From positions 2,993,521 through 3,057,520 of the forward strand of contig NZ_CP144125.1 in NCBI RefSeq assembly GCF_036429475.1: 64,000 bases of DNA, given 5' to 3'. The notes beneath the pieces were generated by a model. It worked only from the letters and a program-made list of their open reading frames with translations. It made no database searches and was not told the origin of the DNA. Below, in pieces: positions 18,120-25,136 of this stretch (its first letter is position 1; every line of letters starts with the position of its first letter). This DNA is from Halalkalicoccus sp. CGA53. GTDB taxonomy: Archaea > Halobacteriota > Halobacteria > Halobacteriales > Halalkalicoccaceae. Made by a program: the position numbers and the translations under genes.

Positions 18120-18794
18120 ATGGCCACCATCGCGGAGTTCGACGTCGCGTCCGAGGAGTTCGCCCTCTCGGAGACGAGAGGAGAGGTTCCCGACGCCGAG
18201 TTCGAGGTCGAACGCGTCGTCGCACACGACCGGGACCGACTGATGCCGTTCGTCTGGATCAGCGCCGACGATCTCGACGCGATCGAGAGGGCGCTCGCGG
18301 AGGACCGAACGATCGCCGATCACGAGGTGATCGCGGACTTAGAGGACGAACGGCTCTATCGCATGGAGTGGATCGAGGACGTTCTCGTGATCGTCCACAT
18401 CCTCACCGAGGAGGAGGGGACGGTCCTGACGGCCTCCGGAAGGGACGACCGCTGGCACTTCCGCGTGCTCTTTCCCGATCACTCTGCGCTCTCGGCCACC
18501 CACGACTTCGCGCGGGACGCGGGGCTCGCCTTCGACGTGACGAAGGTGTACAAGCTCGACGACGACCGCGAGGGCCGGTTCGGGCTGAGCGAAGAACAGT
18601 ACAGCGCCCTCGTCGAGGCGACCGAGCGCGGCTACTTCGACGTCCCCCGGTCGACCTCGCTCGAGGAACTCGCCTCGGAGATGGGGATCAGTCACCAGTC
18701 GCTCTCCGAACGGCTCAGACGAGCTCAGCGGAGTCTCAACGAGAACACGATCCTGATCGGCGGCGCGGGCAGGGAACAGGAACTGCGCTACTGA
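18120..18794 (+). CDS. HTH_10 (bacterio-opsin activator-like) transcriptional regulator
   Basis: 224 residues from the ATG at 18120, with TATA-like tttaacc about 25 nt upstream. The N-terminal about 150 residues match the sensor-type domain found with HTH_10; the C-terminus has the HTH_10 signature L-S-E-E-Q-Y-x-A-L-V-E-A, G-Y-F-D-V-P-R and M-G-I-S-H-Q-S-L-S-E-R-L-R-R-A. Members of this haloarchaeal family control metabolic and stress genes. Adjacency suggests a link to the antiporter, but it has its own promoter. Confidence 0.88.
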   Translation: MATIAEFDVASEEFALSETRGEVPDAEFEVERVVAHDRDRLMPFVWISADDLDAIERALAEDRTIADHEVIADLEDERLYRMEWIEDVLVIVHILTEEEGTVLTASGRDDRWHFRVLFPDHSALSATHDFARDAGLAFDVTKVYKLDDDREGRFGLSEEQYSALVEATERGYFDVPRSTSLEELASEMGISHQSLSERLRRAQRSLNENTILIGGAGREQELRY

Positions 18795-18848
18795 AGAGGG
18801 GAGACCCCCGGTAAAGTCGCGGCTCGCGAACGTGCTCGCCACGCGAAA

Positions 18849-18929
18849 ATGGGGCCGCCGTCACTTCGCTCCGCTCGTGACGAGCCCCACGCGAACGAAG
18901 TGCGCGTGGGACGCCGAGCGTCGAACTCG
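18849..18929. repeat. tRNA-Pro 3'-end-derived fragments
   Basis: The 12-mer atggggccgccg at 18849-18860 is an exact copy of 19040-19051, the 3' acceptor end of tRNA-Pro. A 17-mer at 18913-18929 matches the tRNA T-arm segment 19048-19064 at 16 of 17 positions. Between and after them are hairpin-forming stretches such as gtcac...gtgac (18860-18881). The arrangement looks like an interrupted duplicate of the tRNA 3' half, of the kind left by integration at tRNA genes. The remaining bases of 18795-19040 hold no gene. Confidence 0.6.
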
Positions 18930-19040
18930 CCCAGACGTTCCTGCTCACTTCGCTCCACTTCGTTGCGCGGGCTGCGACTGGTCTGCTCGACGCTCGGCTC
19001 GTCACCGATTTACTGCTCGTTCGTTCGTCGCAAAATCGGA

Positions 19041-19111
19041 TGGGGCCGCCGAGAGTCGAACTCGGGTCCTACGCACCCCATGCGCAGAGGATACCACTAC
19101 CCCACGGCCCC
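19041..19111 (-). tRNA. tRNA-Pro(GGG)
   Basis: A full cloverleaf reads on the minus strand: acceptor GGGGCCG/CGGCCCC with discriminator A, D-arm GGGT...ATCC, anticodon stem TGCGC/GCGTA with loop ATGGGGT (anticodon GGG after U33), 4-nt variable loop, and T-stem CCGAG/CTCGG with loop TTCGACT. The 3' CCA is not encoded. 71 nt, no intron. Confidence 0.93.
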
Positions 19112-19159
19112 GCGTCTCCACCGAAGCCCGTTCCGGAGTTAAGCCCTTCGTTTCGCCGG

Positions 19160-20233
19160 TCAGTCCTCGGGTCGGGGGACCACGAGCTCTTCGTTGTCGC
19201 GCACCGCGAGGCTGTAGAGCGGGTCGTTCTCGTAGACAGCGACGCCCTCCTTTCGGGCGAGGACGTATCCCTCGTGCCTGCTCTCGACCGCCGAGAGGAC
19301 CTCGCCGTGCGGGCTCACGACCTCGGCGACGGTTTCTCCGATCCCGATCGCCTCACCGGGCTCGACACGGTGTCGGACGATTCCCGCCCGATCGGCGTGC
19401 GGCCCGACCGCCCGTCTGACCGGGAAGTCGACGGGAGGGCTATAGCCCGGATCGGCCGTCGAGACCGGTTCGGGGACGGAATCGAGCATGTCGAGTTCGA
19501 CGAGCGTTCTGAACACGCCAGCGAGACCGGCGGTCCGGGTATCCTCGTCGACGACGGAGTGTCCGCCGAGTTCGGGCGTGATCGCGGGGATACCGGCCCC
19601 GTTGAGCACCGACCCCGCAGTCGAGCGGTGCAGCCCTTCCTCGACGTACTCCTCGGCTGCGTACTCGGTGACGACCGGGAGACCGAACGCCTCCGCGAGC
19701 CGGTCGAGGTCGGTCGCGAGCGCCTCCGCCTCCGATTTCGACCGTCTCTCGCCGTAGAGCACCCGGTCGCGGATCGTGAACGGGACCGAGCCGACCTGCG
19801 CAGTGTGGAGGTCGAGGAGCGCGTCGGCGGACGCCGTGATCGCGTCGGAGAGCCGTCGGTCGATCACCTCCTGCACGCGCGGCGGGCGCGCGGAGTCGTG
19901 ATCGGCGTCGGGGAAAAAGCGGTTCGGGTCGTCGTCGTGGTAGTAGGAGGTCCGTTCGTTCCGTCTGAGCCCGGCCGGGTTCGTCGTCGGCATACAGACG
20001 AGCGTGCCGCGGATCGATGCCGGGTCGAGCGTTGTGAAGGCGTCCTGGGCGACCGCGAGCGCGGTCACCTCGTCGCCGTGGATCGCTGCCGTCACCCACA
20101 GCGTCGGCCCCCCGGTCTCGCCGGCGACGATCCCGATGGGGACTCGCTCCGGACCACCCGTGGGGAGTTCCGTGACCTCGAGGGTGCCGGTCGAACGCTC
20201 GCCTCGGTTCGCGTGTGCCGTTCCGATCTCCAT
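19160..20233 (-). CDS. Succinylglutamate desuccinylase/aspartoacylase family (M14-like) protein
   Basis: 357 residues. Zinc ligands are visible as A-A-I-H-G-D-E (His and Glu) near residue 53 and D-L-H-T near residue 145; R-N-E-R-T-S and N-R-F-F-P contribute substrate-binding arginines. The C-terminal about 80 residues form a lipoyl-like beta barrel (G-E-A-I-G-I-G-E-T-V-A-E-V). Such proteins remove acyl groups from amino acids or act on related amides; the substrate is unknown. tRNA-Pro lies 48 nt downstream. Confidence 0.88.
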   Translation of the reverse strand: MEIGTAHANRGERSTGTLEVTELPTGGPERVPIGIVAGETGGPTLWVTAAIHGDEVTALAVAQDAFTTLDPASIRGTLVCMPTTNPAGLRRNERTSYYHDDDPNRFFPDADHDSARPPRVQEVIDRRLSDAITASADALLDLHTAQVGSVPFTIRDRVLYGERRSKSEAEALATDLDRLAEAFGLPVVTEYAAEEYVEEGLHRSTAGSVLNGAGIPAITPELGGHSVVDEDTRTAGLAGVFRTLVELDMLDSVPEPVSTADPGYSPPVDFPVRRAVGPHADRAGIVRHRVEPGEAIGIGETVAEVVSPHGEVLSAVESRHEGYVLARKEGVAVYENDPLYSLAVRDNEELVVPRPED

Positions 20234-20280
20234 GTGGGGAGAGCGTTCCCGCGGGTGAAGTACGTCCGTGCGCCGGCAGT

Positions 20281-21150
20281 CTACACGAGCACCCGTTCGA
20301 GGTCGACGACCGTCCCCCGCTCCGCGTCCGGGTCGCCCACGACCCGTCCGAGACAGACGACAGACCCGTTCGGGGTGTAACAGGCGGCCAGCGGCTCGCC
20401 CTCCGGACCGACCTCGCTGTCGAGGACGCCCGGCGCGTAGACTGGCGCGCCCTCGGCCACTTCCCGGGCGGCGCTCTCGGCGATGGTGAGACGGGGGAGG
20501 TGGATGAGTGCCTCTTCGGCCGGTCGGAGGACCTCCCGCAGCGGTTCTTCCTCGCCCTCCTCGGCGAACGCGAGCGCGTCGGTCAGGTCGTGAAGCGTCA
20601 CGAGGTCCGAGTCGTCGAACGGATCGGTCCCGGTTCGTCTGAGATCGCCCATGTGTGCGCCCGTCCCGAGCGCGAGGCCCATGTCGTGACAGAGCTTCCT
20701 GACGTAGGTCCCGCTCTCACAGTGGATCCGGAGGAGCGCGCGTCGCTCTTCGAGATCCAGCAGGTCGAGGGCGTAGATCTCCCTGGTCCGCAGTCGTCGG
20801 GAGACCGCGCTCTTTCGCGGCGGTTTCTGGTAGAGCTCGCCCTCGAACTCCGAGAGTACCCGTTCGAGGTTCGCCGGCGCGTGTCCGTGCAGTTCGAGCA
20901 CGGCGACGTACTCCTTTCCCCCTTCGAGGAAGACCTGAGAGAGCCTGGTCGCGTCGCCGGTGAGGACGGGCAGACAGCCGGTGACCTTCGGGTCGAGCGT
21001 CCCCGCGTGGGCGGCCCGGCCCACTCCTGTCAGATCGCGAACCCAGGCGGCGACCTGGTGCGAACTCGGACCCGGCGGCTTGTCGAGGTTCACGACCCCG
21101 AACGTCCGCAGATCGTCGGTCGACCGCTCCTCGGGCGGTGGTCTGAGCAT
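20281..21150 (-). CDS. cbf5: tRNA/rRNA pseudouridine synthase Cbf5 (TruB family)
   Basis: 289 residues. Catalytic Asp53 lies in H-A-G-T-L-D-P-K-V-T-G; the N-terminal L-D-K-P-P-G-P-S-S-H motif and a C-terminal PUA domain (about residues 210-289) are present. It is the catalytic subunit of archaeal H/ACA ribonucleoproteins and can modify U55 of tRNA. It starts directly after the cmk stop with no gap, so the two are translationally coupled. Confidence 0.95.
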   Translation of the reverse strand: MLRPPPEERSTDDLRTFGVVNLDKPPGPSSHQVAAWVRDLTGVGRAAHAGTLDPKVTGCLPVLTGDATRLSQVFLEGGKEYVAVLELHGHAPANLERVLSEFEGELYQKPPRKSAVSRRLRTREIYALDLLDLEERRALLRIHCESGTYVRKLCHDMGLALGTGAHMGDLRRTGTDPFDDSDLVTLHDLTDALAFAEEGEEEPLREVLRPAEEALIHLPRLTIAESAAREVAEGAPVYAPGVLDSEVGPEGEPLAACYTPNGSVVCLGRVVGDPDAERGTVVDLERVLV

Positions 21151-21729
21151 TTAGAACTCGTAGCGGACGCCCTCGACCGGGAACGGCCCCTCGTCCGTCT
21201 CCGGGTCGTACGTTCGCGCGGCCGCCGCGAGCAGGTCGACTTCGGCCTCGACGCTCCAGCGCGAGGTGTTCACTACTAAATCGTAGATCGAGAGGTCGGT
21301 GATCTCGATCCCGTAGTACTCCCGGTAGCGTCGTGCCTCGCTTTCTGCGCGAGTGACCGACTCCTCTCTCGCTTCCTCCGGGGTCTTCTCCTCCCGATCA
21401 GCGACCCGTGCGGCTCGAACCGACAGCGGCGCGTCGAGCCAGATCCGCAGGTCGGCGTACTCCCCGGCCATCCACCCCGAGAGCCTCGCTTCGAGGACGA
21501 GGTCGTCCCGATCGCGTGCGGTCTCTCTGAGTCGCCTGTCCAGATCGCGGTCGATCGAGTCCTCGTTCTCGGCCAGACGGTTGAACTCGATCAGCGAGAG
21601 CCCGCGCTCTGCGGCCAGCTCCCGAAAGATGTCCCCGCCGCTCACGTGCTCGTAGCCGAGCGAGTCGGCGAGCCCGGCCGCGGCGGTGCTCTTCCCGCTC
21701 CCAGCGGGGCCGGAGACGGTCAGTAACAT
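21151..21729 (-). CDS. cmk: Cytidylate kinase
   Basis: 192 residues. The P-loop G-P-A-G-S-G-K-S-T is at residues 7-15; V-S-G-G-D-I-F-R matches the CMP-binding segment and the lid carries V-A-D-R-E-E-K. It phosphorylates CMP/dCMP with ATP. The second gene of the EMC3-cmk-cbf5 minus-strand block, conserved as a neighbourhood in haloarchaea (recalled, not checked here). Confidence 0.95.
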   Translation of the reverse strand: MLLTVSGPAGSGKSTAAAGLADSLGYEHVSGGDIFRELAAERGLSLIEFNRLAENEDSIDRDLDRRLRETARDRDDLVLEARLSGWMAGEYADLRIWLDAPLSVRAARVADREEKTPEEAREESVTRAESEARRYREYYGIEITDLSIYDLVVNTSRWSVEAEVDLLAAAARTYDPETDEGPFPVEGVRYEF

Positions 21730-21790
21730 GTCTTCACTCCGTCGAACCGAGTGAAAGGGGTTGTGATCCGGTGGTGGCCCCCGGGGAAAA

Positions 21791-22723
21791 TCAGGTGCCC
21801 GTCGGGGTGAGGTTGATGTTGAGCGTCTTCCGTACGACCTGCGCGAACGCGATCGAGCAGACGACGTACCAGACGATCCACGCCTGCATCGGCCCGATCA
21901 CGCCGGTCCGCCAGCCGTTCTCAAGTTCGCCCGCGATCGGGAAGACGATCTGGCCGGCCTCGGTGAGCCCCCCCGGGTTGTCGAACACCCGCCAGTAGAG
22001 CCAGAGGAAGACGGGGATGGTGAAGAGCATGATCCAGACCATCGGCCGGAACTGGGCCTTGAACACGTCGATCTGGTCGCCCATCATCTCCATCTGCTCC
22101 TCCTGGATCCGATCGAGTTCCTCGTCGTCCTCGCGCTCTTTGGCCTTCTTCCGCCGTTCCTGGAGTGCCTTCATCTTCTCCTGGTGTTCGCCCATCACCG
22201 AGGTGTCCATCAGGTTCGCCTGCAAGAGCGCGGAGTAGAGGCCGGTGACCAGCGCGAGGACGAGGATCGTCGCGTAGAAGGGGACGACGGCGTCGATCGG
22301 CCCGATCAGGGTGTCCATCGTCCCGCCGACGAGGTCGCGCGCCGGGTTCCACCAGTAGCCGACGAACAGCAGGACGGTGGCGAGCCCCGCCGCCTTGTCC
22401 CACTGGGTCCAGCTGGTGTCCTCCTCGTCGTCTCGCGAGGCCTCCTCGGCCTCGCGTGCGGTCGTCGACTGAGAGGTGAGCCCCGACTCCTCAACCGCGG
22501 TTCGGACCTCATCGACGTCGCGCACGACGAACCCCTCCGATCCCTCGGTCAGGATCCCCGTCTGGATGATCCGACCCCACTGCCCGCTCGTGATCTCGGC
22601 CTTCACGTCGACCCAGGCGACCTCCCCGCTCTCGTCGGCGGCGCGCAACACCGTCGCGAGAGCGTCGGCCATCGCCTCGTCCTCCTCCATGAGGGTCGTC
22701 GCCTTCTCCGCTGTCCGTCCCAT
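21791..22723 (-). CDS. EMC3/TMCO1-family membrane protein (DUF106, archaeal YidC-like)
   Basis: 310 residues: a soluble N-terminal segment of about 125 residues, then three to five membrane helices with a long charged coiled coil between helices (about residues 190-225, [10 protein letters not shown]). This matches the Oxa1/YidC/EMC3 superfamily member of archaea, a membrane-protein insertase next to the ribosome. Its place beside adk and, ancestrally, secY is consistent with that role. The N-terminal domain is longer than in minimal members. Confidence 0.88.
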   Translation of the reverse strand: MGRTAEKATTLMEEDEAMADALATVLRAADESGEVAWVDVKAEITSGQWGRIIQTGILTEGSEGFVVRDVDEVRTAVEESGLTSQSTTAREAEEASRDDEEDTSWTQWDKAAGLATVLLFVGYWWNPARDLVGGTMDTLIGPIDAVVPFYATILVLALVTGLYSALLQANLMDTSVMGEHQEKMKALQERRKKAKEREDDEELDRIQEEQMEMMGDQIDVFKAQFRPMVWIMLFTIPVFLWLYWRVFDNPGGLTEAGQIVFPIAGELENGWRTGVIGPMQAWIVWYVVCSIAFAQVVRKTLNINLTPTGT

Positions 22724-22773
22724 TACTCGGGAGGTGGACGCGACCCCGTATCAACCTTTCAGTTCCCGCATTC

Positions 22774-23394
22774 TCACGCCGTGGACTCGACCGCGTCGCG
22801 GATCCGCTCCCAGACCACCTCCGGTGAGCCCTCGCCGTCGACGGTGACGAACTCCTCGCGGTCGCTGTAGAACTCGATCACCGGCGCCGTGTTCTCCTCG
22901 AACACGCGCAGTCGCTCGCGCACGACGTCCTCCCGATCGTCCTCGCGCTGGATCAGCCGGTCGGCCACCGCCTCCTCTTCCGGCATGTCGAACTCGACGT
23001 GGTAGTTCTCGCCCGTCTCCGGATCGACCCGGCGGCCGGTCAGCCGACGGACGAGCTCCTCGCGGTCGACCTCCAGGTGCAAGATCACGTCGAGGTCGGC
23101 GATCCCGGCGAGAAAGGCCGCCTGGTCGTCGGTCCGGGGGTAGCCGTCGAGAACGAACCCCTCCGCGTTGCCGAGCGCCTCCTCGACGACCGCCTCCATC
23201 ACCTCGTCTGGGACGAGTTCGCCCGCGTCCATGTACTCGCCCGGGGTGCCGTAGGGCGTCTCCATCTCCTTGTTCTGTCTGAGCATGTCGCCCGTCGAGA
23301 CGTGATCGACGTCGTACTCGGCGGCGAGTCGCGTGCTCTGTGTGCCCTTGCCAGCGCCCGGCGGACCGAGGATCAGGATGTTCGGCTGCTCCAT
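22774..23394 (-). CDS. adk: Adenylate kinase
   Basis: 206 residues, bacterial-type long-lid Adk. P-loop G-P-P-G-A-G-K-G-T-Q at residues 9-18, V-S-T-G-D-M-L-R, G-Y-P-R-T AMP site and a lid near residues 120-155 with R-R-V-D-P-E-T-G. It converts AMP plus ATP to 2 ADP. A TATA-like gttttagg lies about 26 nt upstream. From recall of haloarchaeal genomes adk follows secY; here it has its own promoter and secY is 17 kb away. Confidence 0.97.
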   Translation of the reverse strand: MEQPNILILGPPGAGKGTQSTRLAAEYDVDHVSTGDMLRQNKEMETPYGTPGEYMDAGELVPDEVMEAVVEEALGNAEGFVLDGYPRTDDQAAFLAGIADLDVILHLEVDREELVRRLTGRRVDPETGENYHVEFDMPEEEAVADRLIQREDDREDVVRERLRVFEENTAPVIEFYSDREEFVTVDGEGSPEVVWERIRDAVESTA

Positions 23395-23442
23395 AGATGC
23401 ATAATTCGGGCCGACCCTAAAACCGTACGGAAATCCCCCGAT

Positions 23443-23595
23443 CTACTTCAGGTCGTAGCGGGCGATCTCGATCGAGCCACAGACCGGACAGGCGCGTTCG
23501 TCCGCTTCGGTCGTCGTCCCACAGTCACGACACTCCGAGAAGGGCTCCCCACTCGCGTCGGAGAGCGCGGATCGGAGGCGGGTCACGAGGGTCAT
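23443..23595 (-). CDS. 50-residue zinc-ribbon microprotein
   Basis: Starts M-T-L-V-T-R-L-R and holds C-R-D-C and C-P-V-C pairs, about 14 residues apart, ending I-E-I-A-R-Y-D-L-K. Typical of the haloarchaeal CPxCG-type small zinc proteins; function unknown. It lies 48 nt upstream of adk in the same direction. Confidence 0.75.
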   Translation of the reverse strand: MTLVTRLRSALSDASGEPFSECRDCGTTTEADERACPVCGSIEIARYDLK

Positions 23596-23634
23596 CGGTC
23601 AGGCGTACTCGGTAGCTCCCTATAACAGTTCTGG

Positions 23635-23781
23635 CTACCGGAGAGGTTTTGTCACGGGTATATCGTCGTTAGGTGGTGTGTAACGGACGGGACGAGTACC
23701 CCAGATCGCGTAGTCCCGAATCGGTCGATGTTCTATCAGGTCGATGCCAGCTTCGTCGCTGATCACGAGCACGTCAAATGT
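23635..23781 (-). pseudogene. Unidentified gene fragment
   Basis: 49 codons open on the minus strand reading T-F-D-V-L-V-I-S-D-E-A-G through Y-A-I-W-G-T-R to L-R and a TAG. The stretch looks protein-like but is preceded in frame by a stop and has no start codon, so it is probably the C-terminal remnant of a lost gene. Low confidence. The rest of 23596-24316, about 700 nt, shows no other convincing gene; its lower GC content suggests insertion scars. Confidence 0.3.
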
Positions 23782-24316
23782 CTAGTGTGAGTGAAAGATC
23801 ACCTGAACGGGTAGGTCACGGGATGCCAGAGGCACAGATCACGGGGCGTAACGGTGATCTACGGTAGTTGGTCTACCCGAGCAGGCTATCCCATTCGAAT
23901 ATCCTCAGTTTAATGAGCTTTTTGGCCGGTCTCGTCGATCGACGTTCTCGCTACGCGGGTTCACCCCTTTCGCCCCGTGGTGACCGGCCGTTGCCCCCGG
24001 GTTAGACCGGTGCCATCCCGGTTCCCGTCTTCGGGAGAGGTCGTCCAGCACTCTCGGTTCGCTACTACGGGAGAGTGAGGATCCACCGAACCAGTCCGAT
24101 CATACAGAGAGGTGGTGGGGAAGCTCACCGTCGGTAGTTCCGGGTTGGTCGTGCCGAAACGGCATATCTCGACCTCGTTAGCAGATTTGGATTTCCCACC
24201 GAGGAGCGGTACGTGCATCGTATCGGATCTCTCCGTCGCGTAACGCACGTCTCCGAAGCCGTGAGCGGATCTGATCCCCCATCATCTCACCTCTCCCGTG
24301 TTCGTGCGCCACTCGA

Positions 24317-24817
24317 TCACTGGACAACGACGGCGCCTTTCTGTCCGTTCGCCTGGTGTGGCGTGCAGTAGTACCGGTGGATGCCGTCGTCTTCGAACGT
24401 GTGTTCGAAGGTTTCACCCTCGCCGTCTTGCGTGTCGCTCTGGAACTCGCCGTCGGCGTGGGTGACGTCGTGCGAGCCGCCCTCGCCGGTCCACTCCCAG
24501 ACGACAGTCGTTCCGGCGTCGACGAGGATCGCCGGCGGGTCGAACCGCATCCCCGTCTCGCCCGCGCCGTTCATCACCGTCACCTCCTCCTCGCCGGTCA
24601 TGTCGAGGGTCCCCTCGTAGGTGTCGACGTCGTCGAACCAGTCGTCGTACTCCGGTTCGTCCTCGACGTACTCGCCCCCACCGTTCTCGTCGCCGTCGTC
24701 TCCGTTTCCGTCCCCATCGTCGTCGTCCGCACACCCGGCGAGGCCGGCCGCGAGCGCACCCGCGAGCGTGATCGTGAACGACCGACGGCCGATCCAGTCC
24801 GCGTTTCGGTTCGTCAT
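24317..24817 (-). CDS. Halocyanin-like blue copper lipoprotein with Gln in the axial position
   Basis: 166 residues. Tat signal G-R-R-S-F with lipobox L-A-G-C (Cys29), a long Asp/Gly linker to about residue 65, then a cupredoxin domain. Predicted type-1 copper ligands are His116, Cys151 and His154. The fourth, axial position, normally Met in halocyanins (C-x-P-H-x-x-x-G-M), is Gln159 here. Halocyanins carry electrons outside the membrane to terminal oxidases, fitting the cba oxidase 4 kb away. A Gln axial ligand usually lowers the potential (known from stellacyanins). Confidence 0.88.
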   Translation of the reverse strand: MTNRNADWIGRRSFTITLAGALAAGLAGCADDDDGDGNGDDGDENGGGEYVEDEPEYDDWFDDVDTYEGTLDMTGEEEVTVMNGAGETGMRFDPPAILVDAGTTVVWEWTGEGGSHDVTHADGEFQSDTQDGEGETFEHTFEDDGIHRYYCTPHQANGQKGAVVVQ

Positions 24818-25136
24818 CGTTGGGGCGATGGATTCCCGTCTGCAATAGTGTTCCGCTGACAGCTATCGAACCCGTCGTTGCGTCGCTGCTCTAACTCGAA
24901 TTCGTCCGGTCTGAACGGTGTAGAGGGGGACGGCTCGACAGCTCAGCAGGGCCTCGAGCGATACTATAAGCAGGATCCGGAACTTCTCTCTCGACGATTA
25001 GATCGTCGTAGCACCGTTACTGGACGAGGGTTCGTATCGAAACCGCGTTGTGAGGTCGTTCGTGGTCCCGAGAACGCCGAAAGTCGAGCGAAACCGTCAG
25101 TACCCTTATCTACGTGTGGGTGGGTAGACTGTCCTC
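24818..25136. promoter_or_regulatory. Divergent intergenic region, halocyanin / copper ATPase
   Basis: 319 nt with no convincing gene. A TATA-like ccttatct near 25103-25110 lies about 27 nt before the ATPase ATG, suggesting a leaderless transcript. An actataagc element at about 24962 could drive an upstream start. Copper-responsive control is plausible but no operator is recognised. Confidence 0.4.

Noticed and set aside
15972-18323. 783-codon minus-strand frame opposite the antiporter
   Set aside because: Long only because of codon-position GC bias; His/Asp/Arg-rich shadow of a clear membrane protein.
18860-18920. Hairpins as a regulatory RNA or riboswitch
   Set aside because: They lie in tRNA-derived repeat debris, not in a leader of a gene; no conserved aptamer pattern recognised.
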